This document shows positions 55,733 to 64,000 of a stretch of DNA of 64,000 bases, in pieces (position 1 is the first letter of the stretch; each line of letters opens with the position of its first letter). This stretch comes from Chryseobacterium fluminis. Lineage in GTDB: Bacteria > Bacteroidota > Bacteroidia > Flavobacteriales > Weeksellaceae. The position numbers were made by a program, and so were the translations under genes. The notes under the pieces were generated by a model. It saw nothing but the letters and a program-made list of their open reading frames with translations. It searched no databases and was not told the origin of the DNA. Location: assembly GCF_026314945.1 (NCBI RefSeq), contig NZ_CP111121.1:1240001-1304000 (forward strand), read 5' to 3'.

Positions 55733-55741
55733 TATTAAGTT

Positions 55742-58700
55742 TTAGATAGAAATATTTTCAATTTCACTATCATCGTCATCTTCTAAAAACAAATCATTAT
55801 TCACCCATAATGAGGTCTCTATTTCAACGGCCATTTTCTCAATGGTTGGATTACCAAATAAAGTAACAAAATTTACTTTCACATCGAATTCCTTACTTAT
55901 TCTGGAAGTAAACTGAATTGCTTTAAGACTGTTAACCCCAAGTGTAAAGAAATTTTCATTAACTCCTACCTTGTCTCTTTGCAGCAGCTCTTCGCAAATT
56001 TCTGCCAGTTTTTGTTCGATTTCATTTCTTGGAGCAACATATTCTACTTTCTCCCGGAGATTAATTCCCTTATGATTTGCAAGTTTGCTTGTATCGAGTT
56101 TTCCATTTGAATTTATTGGCATCACATCTAATTGAACATACATACCAGGCAACATATAATCCGGAAGATTATTAGATAAGAAATCATGTAAATCATTAAC
56201 ATTTTCTTCTTTTTGAGATACAAAATAGGCTACTATTTGTTGATCATTGTCAATATTTTCAACTATAACTGCTACTTCTTTTATCGTATCTTTTAATGAT
56301 AATTGAATTTCTATTTCTCCCAATTCTATTCTATACCCACGAATTTTGACCTGATTGTCTTTTCTGCCGATAAACTCTATTGTACCATCTGTTAGCCATC
56401 TCACGAGATCTCCTGTTTTATAGAGACGTTCTTCCTGCTTAAAAGGATGATTAATAAACTTTTCCCTGCTTAAATCCGGATTGTTAAGATATCCTCTTGA
56501 TAATCCCACTCCGGAGATACAAAGCTCACCCACAACTCCTATTGGCTGAAGCTGTAATTCTTCGGATAAAACAAATACATTCGTATTAAAAACCGGTTTA
56601 CCAATCGGAATGATATCTCCTTTACGATCATTTAGATCGAAATAGGTAGTTACAACAGTATTTTCTGTGGGTCCGTAATTATTATAAATCTTCAGATCAT
56701 TTGTCACATTATTAAGTTTCAATGACTCACCTCCGGTTAAAATAATTGTATCCACCTTTAAATTTTGTGAACTCAGTTCCTCACAAATCTTAGTTGGCAG
56801 ATACGCATGTGTGATCGTATTTTCATTTAAAAAGTCAACTAATTTCAATACATCATAACGCGTATCATAATCTGAAATTGGATATAGACAAGCCCCTGAA
56901 ATCAAATATGGATAAATCTCCCATACCGAAGCATCAAACCCAATACCCGCGAATAAAGTTCCTTTGCTTAGTGAATTTACCCCGTATGTTTTATTGTGCC
57001 AAAAGCATAGATTCACAAGACTTCTATGTTCAATCATTACTCCCTTCGGATTTCCTGTTGATCCCGAAGTATAGATGACATAGGCTAAACCATCCGGTTG
57101 TATATTAATCTGCGGTGCTTCTGAAAAATGATCCTTTTCACTACTAAATGAAGCCAATAAATCTGAGCAAATGGTTAATTTACAATTGCTGTCCTTTTCA
57201 ATATATTTGATACGTTGTTCAGGATAGCTTAAATCAATGGGCACATAAGCACTGCCGCATTTTAGCACTGCTAACAATGAAATTACCAGCCACTCGCTTC
57301 TATCTAATTTTACGGCTATCAAATCTTCTGATTGTATGTCGTATTTTGATAATAAATAATTAGCCAATTGATTCGACAGCTTATCTAAGTCCTTATAAGT
57401 AAGTTGTTTTTCATCAAAAACAATAGCAATATTATCAGGCGTTTTCGTAACCTGTTCCGTAAATAAATCAATTATCGTTTTATGAGAAGGATCATCTGAT
57501 TCTGTATCATTAAATTCAATCAGCAATTTGTCCTGTTCTATCTGTGGCAGAATATCGAGACTATTGACTGGGTTAGCAGCATTCTCTAAAAAGCTATTTA
57601 AGAAATTTTCAAAGTACTGCATCAAATCTTTCAATTGATGATTTGATCTTAATTTTCTTTTCTTTTTAATTGTTATCGAACAAAAATCACCTGTTAAGTT
57701 TATACTGAAATCTAAAAATGTGTTTGTGGATTCAAAACTTTTATAAGAGAAATTTTCATTTTCACGCTTAGACTGGGTTGCTTTAAATTCCTTATTCTCT
57801 GTAAGTTCATTTAAAACATGAAAATCAACATAATTAAAAATTGTATCAAAAAAAGGATTCTCATTGATCGCATTCTCCTCCATTAATTGTGATATATCAA
57901 ATAATGAAATGCGATCTTTCCCCTTCAGTTCTTCAAGATCTGACTGAATTGTATTGACATAATCAATCCAGGAAGACTCTTTAGAAAATGTATCTTTAAA
58001 TCTAAACGGAACGGTGTTCAAAAAACACCCCATTAATTTTTCTCCATCTTCGACAAAAGGTCTTCTGTGCGAAACCAAACCTACAGTAATATCTTTTTTA
58101 TACGTTAAAAGACTTAAACAATAAACATAACCACTAAAAAAGAGTGCTTTAGGCGAAATTCTATTTTTCTTACAAATATCTACCAGTCTATTCTTAAACT
58201 CCGGACCGTACGTTTTCGAAACTATATCTATTTGATGCTCCTCAGTAAAAATATCCAATCTGTTATAATCAGACATTTTGTTTTTCCAGTAGGCTTTATT
58301 ATTCTCATTTTTCCGTTCTAAAATGTCCGATATAATACTATCACGCATGCAGCATTTCAGAGGTTCTGGGCGATAATTTTTATCGTTCTTTAAGGCGTCA
58401 TATATTTTAAAAAGTTCAATTCTTAGGCTTTTTTCACTCCATCCGTCCAATATTGCATGATGAAACTGCAGTACAAAAATGATTTCAGTACTGTTTATCT
58501 GAAATATATTAATTCTCCATAATGGTGCCTGAGTAATATCAAATGGATTTTCTTCTCTCTCTTTTATAACAAAGTTTTGAAGATATTCTTCTTTATCCTT
58601 ACTCATTTCAATAGTGCTCAGATCTTCGAATCCTATATTAATCGGAATTTCATTGTGTATAATCTGTACTTGTTGATCGTACTCGTATAGGTGATACGAA

Positions 58701-61700
58701 GTTCTTAAAGTTTCGTGTTTTTTGACCAGCAAATGCATCGCCTGCTTTAATAAATCTATGTCTACTAGTGCAAACTGAAACAAAAACTGATCATGATAGA
58801 TGCCAAATTCTCCTTTATCTCTCATTAACTGGCTGGTAAGAATCATACCCAATTGTATATCACTTAAAGGATAAACATTCGCTATATTATCAACCGAAGG
58901 ATGATGAGCTAAGATTGCATTTTCAAGAGCAGCTAAAGAAGCTTCTGTATTTCTGATTAATTTATCATCATTATTATTATCTTTGGCTGAGATATCTGAT
59001 ATAAAAACAGCTAATTCTTCGATAGTTGGGTTTTCATAAAACGACGCTATCTGAAATTGAATGTTAAAGGCCTTTTTAATTTTACTTACCAGACGAATCA
59101 TCTTTATTGAGTCACCACCAAGAGTAAAATAGTTATCTCTAATTCCTATGGTATCAATTTTCAGATCTTCCTGCCATATTAACACCAATTGTTCTTCTGT
59201 TTCATTTTTGGGTGCAATGTATTCTTCAAAAGTTAGATTTGAGGAATTAGGTTCTGGCAGGGATTTAGTATCAATTTTACCGTTTCCGGTTAAAGGGAAA
59301 CTTTCTAATGTTATATACACATGAGGAACCATATAATCCGGAAGAACTTCCTTCAGACGACTTATTGCTTCTTTGTCATTAAAGTTTCCGCCATCAATAA
59401 CATAAGCTATTAACTGTTTGCCAGCATTAGCATTTTCTTTCACCATGACAACAGCTTGTTTAACAGCAGAAAGCTGCTCCAGCTGATTTTCAATTTCTCC
59501 TAATTCTATTCGATATCCCCTTATCTTGACCTGCTTATCTATTCTTCCTAAATATTCAATGCTTCCATCAGAATTCCATTTTGCTAAATCTCCGGTTCGA
59601 TATAATCTTTCATCTTTGATAAACGGGCTGGCAATAAATTTTTCTGATGTTAAATCCGGTTTATTTAAATATCCTCTTGATACCTGAATACCTCCTATCA
59701 ATAATTCTCCGGCAACTCCTATAGGCTGAAGTCCCATTGTTTTATTAACGATATACAATTGTGTATTTGCCACTGATCTTCCAATACTTACCCCTTCAAT
59801 CTGAGTATCTATAGCTGTTAAGTCTATAGCAGTTACATCAATTGCAGCTTCTGTAGGACCATATAAATTATGAATATGCGTTGCTGTAAGCTTTTCTTTA
59901 AAATGACAAACCATAGAAGAAGGTAACGCTTCACCACTGCACACCACATGCTTCAGATTCTGACATCTGTTATTATCCAGGCTTTCTAAAAACACTCCTA
60001 ACATGGAAGGGACAAAATGAACAATTGTTACTCCTTTGTTTTCAATGACTTCTTGCAAATAGTCTGGATCTCTATGACCCTCAGGTCTCGCAATAATCAT
60101 TTTGCACCCAACAACTAAAGGCATGATTAATTCCCATACGGAAACATCAAAAGTGTAGGTTGTCTTTTGTAAAATAACTGAAGATTCATTAATATTTAGG
60201 TCATCGCGCATCCATAACAGACGATTTAATAAACCTACGTGCTCATTCAACACTCCTTTAGGGTTACCTGTGGTTCCTGATGTATAAATACAGTAGGCCA
60301 ATTGATTAGGTGAAAGACTCTCTTTTGGAGAATTCGTAGAAAATAATTCATAGTTGAAATCATCCAGACTAATAAACTTTATAGAATCTATTTTATGAGC
60401 ATGCTGTTTGGTGCTCAGGACAAGCTTTGCCTGAGTATCTTCTACAATATAGTTTATACGCTCCATCGGATACTCAGGATCTATAGGTACGTATGCCCCT
60501 CCTGCTTTTATAATAGCAAGAATTCCAATCATCATTTCTAATGAACGATCCATACAAACAGGAATGAGCTGTTCATTTTCTACGCCCTGCTCTTTAAGAT
60601 AGTGAGCTAACTGACTTGATTTTTCATCTAATTCTCTGAATGACAGCTGTTCTTCTTCAAAAACTAATGCTACTGCATCAGGCTGACCGGCAACTTGCTC
60701 ATGAAACAAATCCAATACCGTGAGATCCAGATTATACCCTACTTCCGTATTATTAAACCCTTCTACCAATTCTTTTTGTTCCGAAGTTGTCAGGTAATTT
60801 AATTCTTTGAGAGTAGTCGATTCTATTATACTGTTTAGCAACTCATTAAAATGAGAAGAGATCCTTCTTATGTCAGCATCTGAAAGGATAGATGAATTAT
60901 AGTTAAAATCTACTGCCAATTCTCTTTCAGAAGCGTGCCCTATTTTCAGGGTTAATGCATAGTTTGTCTGTTCTTTACCTTGAATATTTTCTATACTTAA
61001 GTCTGTTTCAACAGATTGAATGGCCTCCAGGGGATAATTTTCAAAAACCATAATACTGTCAAACAGCTCTCCATTTACAGCACTTAATTTTTGTATTTGA
61101 GCTAACGAAGAATGCCCATACTCCTCTCTCGAAGTAGTAAACTCCATTTGTATACCAGTTAACCAATTAATAATTTCATGATCATTTTTTATCGTAGTAC
61201 ATAGCGGAATTGTATTAATGTACAAGCCCACACGGGTTTCTACATCTTCTAAGTCTGCAGGTCTTCCGGAAATAACGGTACCAAAAGCAACTGTCGAATT
61301 ACCTGTATAACAAGATAACAAATAGGACCAAATCCCCTGAACAATAGTATTTATCGTCAAATGGTTTGACAAAGCAAATGTTTCTAATTTCCCAATATAA
61401 TCCGCATCCTTTTTCAGGATTAAATTATGAGTACCAAAAGTCTTTGTACGCTTTTTAGCATCACTTACAAAGGGTAATAAACTTGGAGCTTCAAGTTGCA
61501 ATAAATATTCCTTCCAATATGAAAGTGTCTTTGATTCTTCTTTCGAGAAAATATATCTGATGTAATCTTTATAATTGTCTTTCTTCGATTTTACTTCCAG
61601 TACATTTTTACTGGCTAAATTTTGATAAGAAGACATAAATTCAGAAAATACAATGGGCATAGACCAGCCATCAAAAAGAAGATGATGATGGGTAAATACT

Positions 61701-64000
61701 AATTTGGTACGATGGTCTCCAAGCCTTAATAATGTAATTCTGAATAATGGAGCCTGCTGCAGATCAAATAAGGTATTCGAATCAATATTTAAAAATTTAT
61801 CGACCTCATTGCGTTGTTCCTCATTATTTCTATTACGATAATCTATTACAGTAAGTGGCAGATCTACCCTATCATAAACACATTGAATCGGAATTCCCAA
61901 ATTCTCGTAATAAAATGAGCTTCTCAGAATACTGTGTTTTTCTGTTACTAATTCCCATGCTGTTTTAAAATAATCCGGATGCAATTCTCCCACCATGTCA
62001 AAACTTAACTGAATTAGATAAGCATTAGGGTCCTGATCATATAAACTATGAAAAAGCAGTCCTTCCTGTAAAGGGCTTAATCTATAAATATCCTCTACAT
62101 CATAAGAATGAGTGTTTTGTTTGAAACTTTTTAATTCTTCATAACTCACCAGACCATTCAAACCATAATCAAATGGTGTTTTGATACGCTCTGTTTTTCC
62201 TTCGCACAAAGCAATAATGTTAAGCAGAGCATCTTTAAAATTATTAATAATACTTTTAATAGTTTCTTCTTTATATCTATTGGCATCATAGCTCCATACA
62301 AAGCTTAAAACGTCCCCCATAAGGTTTCCGTTAACCGATATCTTATTTGATATTTTGTTTTCCGAACCTATGCTTGCTCCTGTAGACTCTGCTGCAAAGT
62401 CAAATAATCCTTTTTCGTTTTCCCCTGTTCCAAACTGTCCTAAATAATTAAATACGATTTGCTCAACATCAGTAGAGAGCTCAGATTGAATTTTTTTGTC
62501 AGAAGATAAATAACGTAAAACTCCATAACCAATTCCTTTATTTGGAATACCGCGAAGGGTCTCTTTTGTTCTTATAATTGTTGCTGCAAGATCTTTCTCC
62601 TCAGCCTGTAATAAAACAGGATATAGTGAAGTAAACCAACCTGCTGTTCTGCTCAGGTCTATCTCATCAAATAAATCCTCTCTTCCGTGCCCCTCTAAAC
62701 CTATGATCATTTCAGATTTCCCTGACCATTTTGATAAACTTAATGATAATGCTGACAAGAGTAAATCATTTATTTCTGTACCAAAAGCATGATGACAATT
62801 TTGCACTAAACTTTTTGTCTGTTGTTTGGTTAATGAAACACTGCAATTATTCGTTTCCGCATACGTTGTAATTCCGTCATAAGCAGTGTCCTGAGGCAGG
62901 ATACTATTTTTTGCCGTTATGGATTTCCAATAAGAAAAATCAGATAACAGTTCTTCTGAATGGGCGTACTCTTTCAATCGTTGCTGCCATTGGCGGTATG
63001 ATGTTGTTTTTTCTTCTACAGAAACCTCATTACCAGACAGTAAAGAGGTAATATAAGAAGACAGATCTTCAACCATAATACGCCAGGAAACACCGTCTGT
63101 TGCTAAATGGTGTATCACCATAAATAATCGGTTGAATGGATCTGATGAAGGTGTTTCTATCAGAACAAACTTCGCAATTTCTCCTCTTTCAATGGATAAA
63201 TTTTCCTGATATGAGTTACAGATAGTAGTGATCTGATTACTAAACGGCTCATCATTTTCTGTTATAACTTCTAAAGAAAGACCTGGAAAATCAGAAATAA
63301 AAACGCCTTGGTATCCCTCCTCATTCTGCTCATATTTTAATCTTAGAACATCATGCTGCTTAACCAGATATCCTACTGCTTTATCAATGATTGTGGCATC
63401 AATATCTTTTGATACAGAAAATAATACAGATTGATTGTAATGGTTATGGTTATTAAATTTTCTTTCAAAAAAACACTGATTTATGGGCAGCAAGCCAACA
63501 GATCCTTTTAACAGGCCTTGTTCACTTATTGTGGCAATATCATTCTGTAGGTTTTGAGCAAGTTCCTGAATGGTTTGATACTTAAATATATCCCGTACTT
63601 TTAAAATAATTCCTTTCTTTTTGGCTCTGCTTACAAGCTGGATTGCCATAATAGAATCTCCTCCCATTGAAAAGAAATTATCCTGAACACCTATCTGTTT
63701 TGCTTTTAAAACTTCTTGCCAGATCAATGCTAATTCTATTTCTTCATGGGTACGGGGAGCTACATATTTTTCTGAAATGATCTCTGAAAAATCCGGAGTA
63801 GGAAGCGCTTTTTTATCAATCTTCCCATTTCGGGTCAAAGGCAGAGATTCTAACTTGACATAAACCTGTGGAACCATATATTCCGGTAGTTTCTGTGTAA
63901 GTTTTTTAATAACCTCATCTTTATCGAAATCTGCACCTACGATATAAGCCACTAATCGTTTTGAAGTATTCGGAGCTTCTTTTGCTAACACCACTACCTG
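55742..64000 (-). CDS. NRPS, partial: …A-T-E-C-A(Ser)-T-C-A(Leu-like)-T
   Basis: 2750+ aa, open at the window edge. Order: end of an A domain (EYMVPQVYVKLESLPLTRNG), T (GGDSIMAIQ near 113), epimerisation domain (HHLATDGVSWR near 297, GLEGHGRE, FNYLGQFG), DCL-type C (HHLLFDGWS near 773), A (TSGTTGNPKG near 1240), T (GGDSIKM near 1627), C (HHAILDG near 1847), A (TSGSTGNPKG near 2313), T with LGVNS near 2687, and an acidic tail. By eye the codes are D-V-W-H-V-S-L-I-D-(K), serine, and D-A-W-Y-L-G-N-V-V-(K), leucine-like. The E domain means the residue before Ser is D-configured. First in the operon order here. Confidence 0.93.
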   Translation of the reverse strand, partial: QVVVLAKEAPNTSKRLVAYIVGADFDKDEVIKKLTQKLPEYMVPQVYVKLESLPLTRNGKIDKKALPTPDFSEIISEKYVAPRTHEEIELALIWQEVLKAKQIGVQDNFFSMGGDSIMAIQLVSRAKKKGIILKVRDIFKYQTIQELAQNLQNDIATISEQGLLKGSVGLLPINQCFFERKFNNHNHYNQSVLFSVSKDIDATIIDKAVGYLVKQHDVLRLKYEQNEEGYQGVFISDFPGLSLEVITENDEPFSNQITTICNSYQENLSIERGEIAKFVLIETPSSDPFNRLFMVIHHLATDGVSWRIMVEDLSSYITSLLSGNEVSVEEKTTSYRQWQQRLKEYAHSEELLSDFSYWKSITAKNSILPQDTAYDGITTYAETNNCSVSLTKQQTKSLVQNCHHAFGTEINDLLLSALSLSLSKWSGKSEMIIGLEGHGREDLFDEIDLSRTAGWFTSLYPVLLQAEEKDLAATIIRTKETLRGIPNKGIGYGVLRYLSSDKKIQSELSTDVEQIVFNYLGQFGTGENEKGLFDFAAESTGASIGSENKISNKISVNGNLMGDVLSFVWSYDANRYKEETIKSIINNFKDALLNIIALCEGKTERIKTPFDYGLNGLVSYEELKSFKQNTHSYDVEDIYRLSPLQEGLLFHSLYDQDPNAYLIQLSFDMVGELHPDYFKTAWELVTEKHSILRSSFYYENLGIPIQCVYDRVDLPLTVIDYRNRNNEEQRNEVDKFLNIDSNTLFDLQQAPLFRITLLRLGDHRTKLVFTHHHLLFDGWSMPIVFSEFMSSYQNLASKNVLEVKSKKDNYKDYIRYIFSKEESKTLSYWKEYLLQLEAPSLLPFVSDAKKRTKTFGTHNLILKKDADYIGKLETFALSNHLTINTIVQGIWSYLLSCYTGNSTVAFGTVISGRPADLEDVETRVGLYINTIPLCTTIKNDHEIINWLTGIQMEFTTSREEYGHSSLAQIQKLSAVNGELFDSIMVFENYPLEAIQSVETDLSIENIQGKEQTNYALTLKIGHASERELAVDFNYNSSILSDADIRRISSHFNELLNSIIESTTLKELNYLTTSEQKELVEGFNNTEVGYNLDLTVLDLFHEQVAGQPDAVALVFEEEQLSFRELDEKSSQLAHYLKEQGVENEQLIPVCMDRSLEMMIGILAIIKAGGAYVPIDPEYPMERINYIVEDTQAKLVLSTKQHAHKIDSIKFISLDDFNYELFSTNSPKESLSPNQLAYCIYTSGTTGNPKGVLNEHVGLLNRLLWMRDDLNINESSVILQKTTYTFDVSVWELIMPLVVGCKMIIARPEGHRDPDYLQEVIENKGVTIVHFVPSMLGVFLESLDNNRCQNLKHVVCSGEALPSSMVCHFKEKLTATHIHNLYGPTEAAIDVTAIDLTAIDTQIEGVSIGRSVANTQLYIVNKTMGLQPIGVAGELLIGGIQVSRGYLNKPDLTSEKFIASPFIKDERLYRTGDLAKWNSDGSIEYLGRIDKQVKIRGYRIELGEIENQLEQLSAVKQAVVMVKENANAGKQLIAYVIDGGNFNDKEAISRLKEVLPDYMVPHVYITLESFPLTGNGKIDTKSLPEPNSSNLTFEEYIAPKNETEEQLVLIWQEDLKIDTIGIRDNYFTLGGDSIKMIRLVSKIKKAFNIQFQIASFYENPTIEELAVFISDISAKDNNNDDKLIRNTEASLAALENAILAHHPSVDNIANVYPLSDIQLGMILTSQLMRDKGEFGIYHDQFLFQFALVDIDLLKQAMHLLVKKHETLRTSYHLYEYDQQVQIIHNEIPINIGFEDLSTIEMSKDKEEYLQNFVIKEREENPFDITQAPLWRINIFQINSTEIIFVLQFHHAILDGWSEKSLRIELFKIYDALKNDKNYRPEPLKCCMRDSIISDILERKNENNKAYWKNKMSDYNRLDIFTEEHQIDIVSKTYGPEFKNRLVDICKKNRISPKALFFSGYVYCLSLLTYKKDITVGLVSHRRPFVEDGEKLMGCFLNTVPFRFKDTFSKESSWIDYVNTIQSDLEELKGKDRISLFDISQLMEENAINENPFFDTIFNYVDFHVLNELTENKEFKATQSKRENENFSYKSFESTNTFLDFSINLTGDFCSITIKKKRKLRSNHQLKDLMQYFENFLNSFLENAANPVNSLDILPQIEQDKLLIEFNDTESDDPSHKTIIDLFTEQVTKTPDNIAIVFDEKQLTYKDLDKLSNQLANYLLSKYDIQSEDLIAVKLDRSEWLVISLLAVLKCGSAYVPIDLSYPEQRIKYIEKDSNCKLTICSDLLASFSSEKDHFSEAPQINIQPDGLAYVIYTSGSTGNPKGVMIEHRSLVNLCFWHNKTYGVNSLSKGTLFAGIGFDASVWEIYPYLISGACLYPISDYDTRYDVLKLVDFLNENTITHAYLPTKICEELSSQNLKVDTIILTGGESLKLNNVTNDLKIYNNYGPTENTVVTTYFDLNDRKGDIIPIGKPVFNTNVFVLSEELQLQPIGVVGELCISGVGLSRGYLNNPDLSREKFINHPFKQEERLYKTGDLVRWLTDGTIEFIGRKDNQVKIRGYRIELGEIEIQLSLKDTIKEVAVIVENIDNDQQIVAYFVSQKEENVNDLHDFLSNNLPDYMLPGMYVQLDVMPINSNGKLDTSKLANHKGINLREKVEYVAPRNEIEQKLAEICEELLQRDKVGVNENFFTLGVNSLKAIQFTSRISKEFDVKVNFVTLFGNPTIEKMAVEIETSLWVNNDLFLEDDDDSEIENISI

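Noticed and set aside
39835..63000. Many 60-98-codon plus-strand frames opposite the NRPS and receptor genes
   Set aside because: Shadows of real minus-strand genes with no independent signals.
35867..64000. Calling the NRPS product a siderophore
   Set aside because: The exporter and outer-membrane barrel hint at it, but no catechol, hydroxamate or hydroxy-acid genes are in view and the predicted residues are Ser, Leu-like, Ala and Gly.
1..64000. tRNA, rRNA or CRISPR arrays
   Set aside because: None found: no tRNA arm pattern, no rRNA sequence and no regularly spaced repeats with unique spacers.

Overview
The window is low-GC DNA from the phylum Bacteroidota, most likely a Chryseobacterium-like Weeksellaceae/Flavobacteriales species. 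This rests on the strong A+T bias, a type IX secretion C-terminal domain fragment, Bacteroidota-type leader peptides, IS elements typical of these bacteria, and NRPS, outer-membrane-barrel and signal-peptide styles common in the group. It has two very different halves.

Positions 1-18 kb are a graveyard of mobile elements and interbacterial-competition genes. They hold a row of small immunity-like genes (1-2.3 kb), an IS5-like relic, an sdp-type antimicrobial-peptide operon (3.2-5.9 kb: SdpC-like toxin precursor, SdpA, SdpB and a probable new immunity protein), a frameshifted hydrolase, and nested IS21/IS3 elements. These are followed by the C-terminal tail of a polymorphic (Rhs/WapA-style) toxin next to its likely immunity gene, a GNAT acetyltransferase, a Crp-family regulator, a hidden Cys-rich leader peptide (13.05-13.23 kb) and two more IS3-family elements. 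A conserved ~16-base sequence (ATCGTTTTTTGAGACT on the + strand) recurs seven times at the joints of this mosaic and was not seen later.

Positions 17.8-25 kb are housekeeping or stress-like: CsbD, an AraC-type regulator, a small basic protein, a GH130-type phosphorylase and a GT4 glycosyltransferase with a helical C-terminal half (both frameshifted), two hypothetical proteins and a fatty-acid desaturase. From 25.2 to 35.6 kb, two copies of the same ISL3/ISAon1-like relic plus a paralogous gene fragment bracket a block. The block carries a broken GG-leader peptide, a secreted CarboxypepD-reg protein and a one-strand operon of exported redox/hydrolytic enzymes: a CMD-CMD-ABM fusion, a cupin, an SDR, a Tat-exported zinc alcohol dehydrogenase, an alpha/beta hydrolase, an MFS transporter and an AraC regulator.

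Positions 35.7-64 kb are a single minus-strand non-ribosomal peptide synthetase operon that runs off the right edge. In transcription order it has a partial NRPS (…A-T-E-C-A-T-C-A-T), a second NRPS (docking-C-A-T-C-A-T-C*), an outer-membrane beta-barrel receptor, a type II thioesterase, a cyclic-peptide-type ABC exporter, a third NRPS (C-A-T-C), a 4'-phosphopantetheinyl transferase, and a membrane-anchored alpha/beta hydrolase before a terminator. Adenylation codes read by eye suggest Ser, Leu-like, Ala, Gly and Gly, with a D-residue upstream of Ser. No integral thioesterase domain is present, so product release is unexplained. The very long intact NRPS frames argue that the many frameshifts elsewhere are real gene decay rather than poor sequence.
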